Positions 25,733 to 32,512 of a stretch of 32,512 nucleotides of DNA are shown piece after piece (the stretch's first letter is position 1; each line of letters opens with the position of its first letter). The stretch covers positions 1 to 32,512 of the forward strand of contig CAKZVJ010000294.1 of the NCBI GenBank assembly GCA_937923345.1, read 5' to 3'. The stretch is from an uncultured Saprospiraceae bacterium. Its GTDB lineage: Bacteria; Bacteroidota; Bacteroidia; Chitinophagales; Saprospiraceae. The notes beneath the pieces were generated by a model. It did not search any database. It worked only from the letters and a program-made list of their open reading frames with translations, and was not told where the DNA came from. A program made the translations under genes and the position numbers.

Positions 25733-26674
25733 ATGCCAACAATAGCGGAAACAAATTTTTCCTTTCCTGGTCAGACAGGTGTTTATCACGGTAAGGTGCG
25801 TGATGTATACGATATTGATAGCAAGTTGGTGATGGTGGCCTCAGATCGTATTTCTGCATTCGATCATATCTTGCATAACGCTATCCCGTATAAGGGGCAG
25901 GTGTTGAATCAGACGGCCAATTACTTTTTGAACGCAACCCGCGATATAGTGCCCAATTGGTTGATTGCGAGCCCGGATCCAAATGTTTCTGTAGGCTTGC
26001 GATGTGAACCTATCAAAATAGAAATGGTCATCCGAGGATACTTGGCAGGGCATGCCTGGCGAGAGTACACGGCGGGAAGGCGAGTAATATGTGGAGAGCC
26101 AATGCCAGAGGGGATGAAGGAGTCACAGCGTTTTCCAAAACCGATAATTACACCGGCTACTAAGGCGGAGGAAGGGCATGATGAAGATATTAGTAAGGAT
26201 GAAATCTTACAACAGGGAATTCTCAGTAGAGAAATATATGAGCAATTGGAGCAATATACGCATCAGTTATTTGAGCGGGGAACTAAGATGGCAGCAGAGC
26301 AAGGATTGATACTAGTAGATACAAAATATGAATTTGGGATGTATGATGGCAAGGTACACTTGATAGATGAAATACATACGCCTGATAGTTCTCGATATTA
26401 TTACGCAGAGGGTTATGAGCAGAGATTGGCCGATGGTGAAAAGCAGAAGCAACTCAGTAAGGAATTTGTAAGAGAATGGCTAATGGCTCATCATTTTCAA
26501 GGGAAGGAAGGTCAGATCATGCCTGAGATGCCTGAGGCATTTGTGCAGGAGGTGAGTGAGCGGTATATCATGCTATATGAAACCATCACAGGTGAAAAAT
26601 TTGAGAAAGGAAATAGTGAGAATCCTCATGCAAGAATCCTCAAAAATGTGATAAAATGGTTGTCAGAAAATTAA
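25733..26674 (+). CDS. purC: SAICAR synthetase (phosphoribosylaminoimidazole-succinocarboxamide synthase)
   Basis: This enzyme joins CAIR and aspartate with ATP to give SAICAR in purine synthesis. At 313 residues it is the longer, yeast ADE1-like form. Visible motifs are GKVRDVYDI (20-28) of the ATP lid, [10 protein letters not shown] (35-44), [37 protein letters not shown] and [14 protein letters not shown]. The ATG follows the promoter almost directly. No other pur genes adjoin. It converges with the LYS1-like gene with 14 bp between stops. The identification is secure. Confidence 0.96.
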   Translation: MPTIAETNFSFPGQTGVYHGKVRDVYDIDSKLVMVASDRISAFDHILHNAIPYKGQVLNQTANYFLNATRDIVPNWLIASPDPNVSVGLRCEPIKIEMVIRGYLAGHAWREYTAGRRVICGEPMPEGMKESQRFPKPIITPATKAEEGHDEDISKDEILQQGILSREIYEQLEQYTHQLFERGTKMAAEQGLILVDTKYEFGMYDGKVHLIDEIHTPDSSRYYYAEGYEQRLADGEKQKQLSKEFVREWLMAHHFQGKEGQIMPEMPEAFVQEVSERYIMLYETITGEKFEKGNSENPHARILKNVIKWLSEN

Positions 26675-26688
26675 GTCACGGCCCTATA

Positions 26689-27903
26689 CTACACATTTTT
26701 CTCTTTTACATAGTCTTCTCCTAGATATTTGAAGTGCGGACCTAATTGGCCTTCGCTAGCCAACATAGCTCGTTCTAGAAGTTTAGGGCTAGGCTCATGA
26801 AGGGTATCTAAAACATGATCTGTAAACATTTCGCCGAAAGCTTGGCTCGCATCTCGCGGCAGTTCATTCGGTAGATTATCTACTGTCATCATGTCGACAA
26901 TGCCATCTTTATGCGGGGCAGATTCTTTACCCGTTTGCGGATCATATCCAAATATAGGATCAGCAATAGTAGAGGCAAAAAGAGTCGATGGAATCGAAGA
27001 AACGGGAGCAATATCACAAGTTATATCCGCAATAACTTTTATTCTCCATAGATCTGATTTCATCTCTTCAGTGGTAAAAAATGCAGGAGCGTCATTATCC
27101 CAATAAATACCGTTGATCATGATGTCTGCCACTTTGGTATAGCGTACAAATGTACTTTTATGATCTTTCGGATTGTCAAAGAAATATTGATCCTCAAATG
27201 TGCTGTCATCTATCCTGGCGGCATAATCCTTGGGAGCCAATTGGGTGAAGATGGCCTCGCTTGATTCTTCCGTTAAAAATACTTCTGGGCTTACTTTTTT
27301 GATGCCCATGTCTTGTAGTACCTTAGCTGCACCGCTGCCCACGCGACCTGTACCGGTGAGCACTATTTTGAGTGCTGGCAATTTTGTCAATCTGTATAGT
27401 TTGGTGGCCTCTGCATAATCAAAGCAATCCTTGAGTCTCTTGATTTCAAACAATTTGGTTCTTTGAGCAAAGGTATACATCGCATTGTGTGCGCCGACCA
27501 TGCCCGCAAAAAAGCCAAAGGCAATCACTCTTTGTCCACGATTATCGGTGAGCAATTCGTAGTCGTATAAGGTGATGTTGTCGTCTATAATTTTTTGCAA
27601 TAACGCTTGATTATAGACTTGCTTCTTATAGGTGTGTGAAAAGAAGAAGTACTTTTTGTTTGGAATGAGTTGGTTCTTTGGCACTTCCTTAATGCCGAGT
27701 AGAAAATCACATCCAGGCATATCATCAGATAGGCTTAGGCCAGCAGAAAGATATTCTTCATCTGTGTAGCAACGAGTGGCGGAGGGTTGTACATAAATTT
27801 TATATTTTCCAGTATCCTCTATACTTTTTGCTTGAGTAGGGGTGAGCGCTACTCTAGAATCAGGGGGCGTTTTACCCTCGCTTATTAAGCCTATTTTTAT
27901 CAT
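26689..27903 (-). CDS. LYS1-like saccharopine dehydrogenase / alanine dehydrogenase-fold oxidoreductase
   Basis: From ATG 27903 it has 404 residues. The frame extends 21 codons further, but IKIGLISEGK is the natural first strand of this fold. An AlaDH/PNT-type N-terminal domain (KTPPDSRVALTP, 11-22) is followed by GIKEVP with K72 and FFSH with H90. These match the Lys/His acid-base pair of yeast saccharopine dehydrogenase. LYDYELLTDNRGQRVIAFGFFAGMVGAH is very close to fungal LYS1, and GTGRVG (184-189) binds NAD. The fungal enzyme interconverts saccharopine with lysine and 2-oxoglutarate. In this bacterium it might serve lysine breakdown or another amino acid; no lysine genes adjoin. The family is firm, the substrate less so. 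Confidence 0.82.
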   Translation of the reverse strand: MIKIGLISEGKTPPDSRVALTPTQAKSIEDTGKYKIYVQPSATRCYTDEEYLSAGLSLSDDMPGCDFLLGIKEVPKNQLIPNKKYFFFSHTYKKQVYNQALLQKIIDDNITLYDYELLTDNRGQRVIAFGFFAGMVGAHNAMYTFAQRTKLFEIKRLKDCFDYAEATKLYRLTKLPALKIVLTGTGRVGSGAAKVLQDMGIKKVSPEVFLTEESSEAIFTQLAPKDYAARIDDSTFEDQYFFDNPKDHKSTFVRYTKVADIMINGIYWDNDAPAFFTTEEMKSDLWRIKVIADITCDIAPVSSIPSTLFASTIADPIFGYDPQTGKESAPHKDGIVDMMTVDNLPNELPRDASQAFGEMFTDHVLDTLHEPSPKLLERAMLASEGQLGPHFKYLGEDYVKEKNV

Positions 27904-28081
27904 ATCTTGGTTTGTAAGCACAAAATACGCATCAGATAGACTATTGCAAGAGTGAGAGGACTTCATTTATTAATTAGATATGTATAGGGAAACTTTTAAT
28001 CCAAAAGGAATGTTTGTAATATTGCATTCGGCAATAGGCAAATGGCAATAATCTTACAGCTAATTGTCCTAGACCAAAAGA

Positions 28082-28452
28082 GGGGCTGACTGGAATCGAC
28101 AGGAAAGATTTCGATTTGATAAGCATGCCGGAGCAAGATTGCTCACTCCGTAACAATGGTAATCGAACCTTTTTAAATGGCAACAGACAGTTTGCTATGG
28201 CTGCCTAATACTAAGTATTAGAAAGCTTTTGGGCCGTGCGCTTGATGCCTGATACACAGCGTGCCGCCCACCAACTCTTTCAGGCTTAGATCACTAGAGC
28301 GCTTCGGCTAGTGATTGACAACTTAGGAGATAAGGAATGTTTTGGGGCCGTTTTTCATCCTTCCTCATTCTCGAAAATCTAATGAAGAACTAAGCATGTA
28401 GAAAGTCTCTTGGTGCTTTGTCTGGACGGGAGTTCGACTCTCCCCAGCTCCA
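28082..28452 (+). ncRNA. ssrA: Transfer-messenger RNA (tmRNA)
   Basis: tmRNA rescues stalled ribosomes and tags the product for proteolysis with SmpB. The 5' end GGGGCTGACTGG and the 3' end CAGCTCCA form the tRNA-Ala-like acceptor stem. A T arm, GACGGGAGTTCGACTCTCCC, precedes the 3' end. CCA is not encoded (the next bases are CAG). The tag frame starts at GGC 28179 and reads GNRQFAMAA then TAA (28206-28208), so the full tag is A-GNRQFAMAA. Pseudoknot stems such as ATCACTAG with CTAGTGAT around 28300-28317 are visible. It is the one-piece form, about 371 nt, and is followed by a terminator. Confidence 0.96.
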
Positions 28453-28462
28453 CAGAAAATAA

Positions 28463-28498
28463 AAACTTCAATACTCTAGGGTGTTGGAGTTTTTTTTT
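28463..28498 (+). terminator. Rho-independent terminator of ssrA
   Basis: AAACTTCAATAC (28463-28474) pairs fully with GTGTTGGAGTTT (28481-28492), with two G-U pairs, around the 6-base loop TCTAGG, and runs into a T tract to 28498. It starts 10 bases after the tmRNA 3' end. Confidence 0.85.
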
Positions 28499-28647
28499 GT
28501 TGCTTTAGTGAGTCGCGAGTATCGAGCAAGAGTTGTGATGAAAAAGAATCTTATTGTGCCAACTTCAGATCTATTTTCTCTAGCTCTATTTTGCTACATA
28601 CTATACAAAACGCTTGAAATGAATAGCAATGTAAAACTAAGTCATTT

Positions 28648-29643
28648 ATGAATACCAATCTATCCATACTCATATTCTTACTTTCCATCTTCACATCTAC
28701 CAATTTGCTCGGCCAAGTTGAATACGATACTACTATTGTAACGAGCGCTAGCTATGAAAAGCTATCTTTCAGAATAGGAAACGGTACCACTCAGCTATTC
28801 GAACTCAATAAAAAAGATGTTGATGTCACAGCAGGTAAAATAGAAAAAGTCAAAATAGACACAGATACATTTGGAGTCAAGCATGATGCCTACACTGGTG
28901 AGTTTGATATTTTTTTTAGTAGAAAAAATTGGAAGAAGATACTATTTGATAGACAGTGTGTTCACTTGGCCGATGAGATAAAGGAATTCCCTATGCTTCA
29001 TTTTGTAACAGATACTGAGACTAATGAATTGCTTTTCAAAAATCCAAAGCACATTGGTGAATTTCTTAAAGCCACTTACCAAAAGCGAATAGACTGCATC
29101 GAAGCCTCAGAAGATCAGTTCATGAAAAAATATCTTGAAAAATGGATAGTGCTAATTGATGAAGGAAGTGTCAATGAGTTCACTACAAATTTTTCTTCCC
29201 ATTTCGCACACCTTCATGCTTTACTGGATTTGTTTGTGCCTGTACACACTGGCGATACAACTACTTGCACAATCACGGCTAAAGATTCAGACATGGCATT
29301 CGAATTTAACTACCAAACAACTAAAGTCATTAATGAGGATTCTACCATAACTTACTTATATACGGACAAGGTTGATGATTCAGATAGCGTAGTAAAGCAG
29401 GCCATGAGCTCTATTATGGGTATTGCAGAAGATGCTTCCAATACAAAAGAAACTAATAATATTAAACTTAAGATAGATTCCATGCAAGACGAAGACAAGT
29501 CAGAAATTACCATCGATAGTAATGGTCGCTTATCGAGCTACTTTCGCATCAGAACCACTTCTAGGTTGGATGTACAACTTAAAGAAGAAAACTCTTTCTT
29601 CAATTTTGAAATCAGAGCGATTGATAATACTAATAAGGAATAA
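28648..29643 (+). CDS. Hypothetical secreted protein
   Basis: This 331-residue protein has a clear signal peptide (1-23, NLLGQ before VEYDTT) with no lipobox cysteine, so it is periplasmic or secreted. The mature part begins with beta-like repeats, has a helical middle (about 130-195) with HIGEFLKATYQKR and FSSHFAHLHALLDLF, and ends in a beta-rich, Asp/Thr/Ser-rich section. I recognise no domain. It stands alone between ssrA and a repeat-rich spacer. Its length, signal peptide and normal codon use make it a real gene. Confidence 0.75.
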   Translation: MNTNLSILIFLLSIFTSTNLLGQVEYDTTIVTSASYEKLSFRIGNGTTQLFELNKKDVDVTAGKIEKVKIDTDTFGVKHDAYTGEFDIFFSRKNWKKILFDRQCVHLADEIKEFPMLHFVTDTETNELLFKNPKHIGEFLKATYQKRIDCIEASEDQFMKKYLEKWIVLIDEGSVNEFTTNFSSHFAHLHALLDLFVPVHTGDTTTCTITAKDSDMAFEFNYQTTKVINEDSTITYLYTDKVDDSDSVVKQAMSSIMGIAEDASNTKETNNIKLKIDSMQDEDKSEITIDSNGRLSSYFRIRTTSRLDVQLKEENSFFNFEIRAIDNTNKE

Positions 29644-29686
29644 CAGGACTTCCATAATGCTTCAATCCCCCGTGTGAGCGATAGTA

Positions 29687-29733
29687 AGGGCAGCTGCCCT
29701 AGCAGCTGGTCCCGATTTTTTTCCAATCGGGAC
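29687..29733. repeat. GC-rich palindrome plus hairpin
   Basis: AGGGCAGCTGCCCT (29687-29700) is a perfect 14-bp palindrome. Nine bases later GTCCCGATT (29709-29717) pairs with AATCGGGAC (29725-29733) around a T-rich loop. The following GGGAGCGACAGCGCACCCC is GC-rich against its AT-rich setting. It resembles an interspersed palindromic repeat unit. Confidence 0.6.
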
Positions 29734-29940
29734 GGGAGCGACAGCGCACCCCTGCATAGCGCGACAGTGATCGCAGCCTTTTATGCGCAGATCAGTGGCA
29801 CACCCAAAACCTCTAAAAAAACAATGCACTCCAACCCACCTTGTGTTGTAACTCGATAGTTCTCTAGGTATCCTTCCACCCCAGCATGGCGTTTATAATT
29901 CACCATTGAGCCCACTCCGGAAAGTACCAGATTGAAAAAA

Positions 29941-30015
29941 TAAATTATTTTGAATGAGGTGCATGCGGTCATTTTGAAGAAATACAAATTCCATAAAGTA
30001 AATTATTTTGAATGA
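29941..30015. repeat. Pair of 17-base direct repeats
   Basis: TAAATTATTTTGAATGA occurs exactly at 29941-29957 and again at 29999-30015, 58 bases apart. A partial match, AATAAATTATG, is at about 30181-30191. The function is unknown; it may be duplication scars from element insertion. Confidence 0.6.
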
Positions 30016-30095
30016 AATTTTTGCTTTCTGAAATTCAGTGATGCACAAGCACGCCAACTAGTTGTCGCACAGGCATCAGTGGATTGAGAAAGTGG

Positions 30096-30150
30096 AAAAT
30101 ATCGCCAAAAGAGTCATTTTGTGGTTTCGTGACTTTTCGCAGCGGACGCC
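30096..30150. repeat. REP-like palindromic repeat, copy 2
   Basis: This is the counterpart of 8112-8167. AAAATATCGCC, GTCATTTTGTGGTTTCG, TGACTTTTCG and CAGCGGA are shared in order, and the AGTCA/TGACT arms can pair. It lies 83 bp past the stop of the minus-strand phosphotransferase gene. Confidence 0.7.
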
Positions 30151-30232
30151 AATACGAGCGATAAACCAAAATAGGTAAAGAATAAATTATGTTTCAGACC
30201 ATCACCAAATCTAGACGCTAAATCAAAAATGC

Positions 30233-31273
30233 CTAGCCATCCTCCAAAATTTTCTTGGCAAACTGGCCAAAAATATCCGCCACCGCGCCAAATTTTTCCA
30301 TGCGTTTATCCGTACTTTTTCCATTGACAAAACGCTGATACAGTTGAGCGGTGATGACCGCGCCCTTTACGTAGGCAAATGCATGGTACCAGTCGATGCG
30401 CTCCATAGAGAAGCCCGTATATTCTGCATATTTTTCTATCAAAAACTGCTTAGGAGGAAAACTTTTATCGAGTGATACAGGCATTTGATACCCATCAAAA
30501 TAGGGCTCGTGCCAATAGCCCAAGGTAGAACCAATATCCACCAAAGGATCACCCAATGTCGTCATATCCCAATCAAAAATGGCAGTGACTTTGTCCGGAT
30601 TGTCCGGTTGAAATTGACAATTGTCTAGCTTGATATCATTGTGGATGATGGAAGTGGCTTGTGGGGTAGGGATGGATGTGGATAGCATTCGTAGCACCGT
30701 ATCCATGTCTTTATTTTCAGTCGTTTTACTGAGCTCCCATCGCTTTGACCAGCCAGCCAATTGTCGCTCCAAAAAATTTTCTGGCCGGCCGAGTTGACTC
30801 AATCCTGCCGCCTCGTAGTCTATGGTATGCAGTGTAGCCTGCGCCTTTATCATGGCAGTTGTCAGACGTTCCTCCGCCTTGTCAAACGGTTTGAAACAGT
30901 CGATCAATTCGTAGCGCACGACTTCTCCTTGCTTGCGTTCCATCACGACAAAAGGGGCGCCGATGATGCTTTCATCCTCGCAATACAGGTAAGCTTTGGG
31001 TGCCTCAGGAAACAATTTGTAGAGCTTGGATAGCACCCGATATTCGCGTTTCATATCATGTGCCCCAGGAGCGATTTTGCCGAATGGGGGACGACGCAAT
31101 ACCAGTTCTTGTCCACCGAATGTCAACAGATAAGTCAAGTTAGCATGCCCTCCATGAAATTGGGCGACCTTCATTTCTCCAGCGGTCTCTTCGGGCAATT
31201 CGGCGCGCAAGTAGACTTCCAGTGCTGACCAGTTGAGCCCTTCTCCTTTGCGTACCTCGCTTGCCTTGTCCAT
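30233..31273 (-). CDS. APH-fold phosphotransferase family protein (ACAD10/11 N-domain-like)
   Basis: This 346-residue kinase-like protein is of the aminoglycoside phosphotransferase family. The ATP-binding N-lobe shows HGGHANLTYLL (40-50) and ELVLRRPP (56-63). The catalytic loop is H211-N212-D213 with N218 in HNDIKLDNCQF, and the metal-binding Asp is D234 in IFDWDMTTLGDP. The GHANLTY and PPFG-x-APGAHDM segments are characteristic of the subgroup related to the N-terminal domain of ACAD10/ACAD11. There, such domains phosphorylate 4-hydroxyacyl-CoA-type intermediates during fatty acid breakdown. No acyl-CoA dehydrogenase adjoins, so the substrate is open; antibiotic resistance is unlikely. It is GC-richer than its neighbours. 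Confidence 0.85.
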   Translation of the reverse strand: MDKASEVRKGEGLNWSALEVYLRAELPEETAGEMKVAQFHGGHANLTYLLTFGGQELVLRRPPFGKIAPGAHDMKREYRVLSKLYKLFPEAPKAYLYCEDESIIGAPFVVMERKQGEVVRYELIDCFKPFDKAEERLTTAMIKAQATLHTIDYEAAGLSQLGRPENFLERQLAGWSKRWELSKTTENKDMDTVLRMLSTSIPTPQATSIIHNDIKLDNCQFQPDNPDKVTAIFDWDMTTLGDPLVDIGSTLGYWHEPYFDGYQMPVSLDKSFPPKQFLIEKYAEYTGFSMERIDWYHAFAYVKGAVITAQLYQRFVNGKSTDKRMEKFGAVADIFGQFAKKILEDG

Positions 31274-31691
31274 TGCTGCGTTTATATCCGATTATCGAAA
31301 AAATGAAAGTACGAAAAATATTGTTTTCTACCCATTTTTACCCCTTGCTGAGCTTCAAGTTTATGTCTCGATAGCCTGCTGGTATGAGGTGTTTGATTTG
31401 GGGCCATGCATACAGAAAAAGTATGCACCGGGTCATTCGCAGCCTGGTCCTGCGCCTTGCCCACGCCCTTAGCACTGCTTTAGGCTCGGACTGCTCCCGC
31501 TGGTCGCACTGCTACTACCCCTTGTCCGTAAACATTTTTTATAGTTTATTGTCTTATTTTTCAATGTTTTATACTTTTATAGCGAGGCGTTATATAGAAT
31601 TCCATAACTAAGGGTGTTAATACTAAATGTTATAATCTATTTACTTACCTTGCGAATCACAAATAACTAACTCAAAAAGACATAGGGAGAT
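31274..31691. other. Divergent spacer with a dispersed repeat
   Basis: No gene is seen. The first 110 bp should hold the phosphotransferase promoter, and the last 100 bp, AT-rich, that of the ketoacyl synthase. Between them lies a 165-bp repeat (31396-31560). Frames of 60-79 codons here run through the repeat and are rejected. Confidence 0.6.
31396..31560. repeat. Dispersed GGGGCCATGCATAC repeat, copy 2
   Basis: It matches 12852-13072 in its first 40 bases (ATTTGGGGCCATGCATAC, A-rich loop, GTATGCACC) and its last 45 (CTAC, CC, TTGTCCGT, then T-rich DNA with ATAGTTT). The middle is shorter and diverged. The same GCATAC/GTATGC hairpin is kept. Confidence 0.65.
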
Positions 31692-32512
31692 ATGAGAATA
31701 GGGATTACTGGAACTGGTAGTTACTTACCTAAGATAGTTACCAAAAACAGTGACTTTCTACAGCACCGGTTTTTGAGTGAAGATGGAGCAGACATAGCCC
31801 ATTCGAGTGCTATCATCATCGAAAAGTTTGAAGCCATAACGGGTATCAAAGAAAGACGCTACGCTAACACAGATTTGAATACCTCAGACCTAGGATTCTT
31901 CGCTGCCGAAAAGGCCATCGAAGATGCAGGCATCAATAAGGAGGAATTAGATTACATCATCTTTGCGCACAATTTTGGTGACGTGACCCACGGTAAGATT
32001 CAGGGAGACACTGTGCCTTCGTTAGCGACTCGAGTAAAACATTTACTTAAGATCAAGAACCCTTCTTGTGTGGCCTACGACATGCTTTTTGGATGTCCAG
32101 GTTGGATAGAAGGCGTCATACAGGCCAAGGCATTTATTCAATGCGGTATGGCTAAGAAATGCCTTGTCATTGGTGGGGAGACTTTGTCACGAGTCATCGA
32201 TCCACACGATCGGGATAGTATGATATATTCTGATGGAGCTGGAGCTTGTATCATTGAGGCAGACCAGAAATCAGGAGAGATTATAAACCACGCTTCGCTT
32301 ACTTACGCGCATGACGAAGCCTATTACCTGACTTTCGATGTTACCTATGATCAAGAAGGTTGTCAAGATACACGGTACATAAAGATGGGTGGTCGCAAGA
32401 TTTATGAGTTCGCTTGTAAGCACGTACCCCAGGCGATGGCGGATTGCTTGGACGCAAGTGGCCATAAGATTGAAGACGTCAAAAAGATCCTTATCCACCA
32501 AGCCAATGAGAA
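31692..32512 (+). CDS. 3-oxoacyl-ACP synthase III family protein (FabH-like), 3' end outside window
   Basis: ATG 31692 opens a frame that is still open at the window end (273 codons seen). It begins MRIGITGTGSYLP, the usual first strand of KAS III. The catalytic Cys135 sits in DMLFGCPGW and His269 in LIHQANE; the third member (Asn) would lie just past the edge. GGETLSRV and YSDGAGACII are also family motifs. KAS III enzymes condense acyl-CoA with malonyl-ACP to start fatty acid chains; relatives make other ketides. A GGGAG purine run lies five bases before the ATG. An insert-like acidic stretch at 28-43 separates it from textbook FabH, so I do not assign the symbol. Confidence 0.9.
   Translation, partial: MRIGITGTGSYLPKIVTKNSDFLQHRFLSEDGADIAHSSAIIIEKFEAITGIKERRYANTDLNTSDLGFFAAEKAIEDAGINKEELDYIIFAHNFGDVTHGKIQGDTVPSLATRVKHLLKIKNPSCVAYDMLFGCPGWIEGVIQAKAFIQCGMAKKCLVIGGETLSRVIDPHDRDSMIYSDGAGACIIEADQKSGEIINHASLTYAHDEAYYLTFDVTYDQEGCQDTRYIKMGGRKIYEFACKHVPQAMADCLDASGHKIEDVKKILIHQANE

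Larger units (their letters stand above)
29644..30232. other. Repeat-rich spacer without genes
   Basis: These 589 bp contain no convincing gene. They hold a perfect 14-bp palindrome and a 9-bp hairpin (29687-29733), a 17-base direct repeat (29941-29957 and 29999-30015) and a REP-like element (30096-30150). A 68-codon minus frame at 29781-29987 has no start context or recognisable features. Confidence 0.65.

Noticed and set aside
25545-25745. 66-codon frame before purC
   Set aside because: It runs through the hairpin arm and the purC promoter and overlaps the purC start; no features.
29781-29987. 68-codon minus frame in the spacer after 29643
   Set aside because: It has no recognisable domain, odd composition and lies among palindromic repeats.
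1-32512. CRISPR arrays, tRNA or rRNA genes, integrases, transposases
   Set aside because: No regularly spaced short repeats, tRNA-type cloverleaf other than tmRNA, rRNA signatures or recombinase motifs were seen on either strand.

Overview
The window comes from the chromosome of a Bacteroidota member with AT-rich DNA. Four things support this. TamL, the Omp85 lipoprotein paired with TamB in this phylum, is present. There are many short lipoproteins with Bacteroidota-style lipoboxes. Several starts are preceded by TAnnTTTG-type -7 boxes rather than Shine-Dalgarno sites. A one-piece tmRNA encodes a tag ending in FAMAA. I cannot place it below phylum.

Region 1 (about 200-8025) looks like an accessory cassette. 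Three tightly packed genes (1148-6584) encode a C39-peptidase ABC exporter, a HlyD-like membrane adaptor and a LanB-type (class I lanthipeptide dehydratase) glutamylation-domain protein. This is the core of a RiPP maturation and export system, but I see no precursor peptide, LanC cyclase or elimination domain. A DinB/YfiT gene and an orphan lipoprotein lie beside it. The whole stretch is bracketed by two near-identical 111-bp direct repeats (206-316 and 7914-8024). It is the best candidate here for an undescribed system.

Region 2 (8171-13447) starts with dihydrolipoyl dehydrogenase. It continues with cell-envelope genes: an OmpA-domain protein, a lipoprotein, a WG-repeat lipoprotein and a small secreted protein. 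It ends in an 800-bp gene-free nest of foldback (MITE-like) repeats.

Region 3 (13448-20325 and on to 25229) is housekeeping. cysE and cysM overlap by 4 bp and form a cysteine biosynthesis unit. A DUF1573 lipoprotein, yajC and miaE form a probable operon on the minus strand. aroK is followed by an N-terminally truncated glycosyltransferase. tamB and tamL form an outer-membrane assembly operon with 2 bp between them.

Region 4 (25230-32512) holds a strong 21-bp hairpin upstream of purC, a LYS1-like saccharopine dehydrogenase homologue, ssrA (tmRNA) with its terminator, an unknown secreted protein, a repeat-rich spacer, an APH-fold phosphotransferase and the 5' part of a FabH-type ketoacyl synthase cut by the window edge. 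Several dispersed repeat families occur in two copies each: 206/7914, 8112/30096, 12661/13175 and 12852/31396. They fill most of the larger intergenic gaps.
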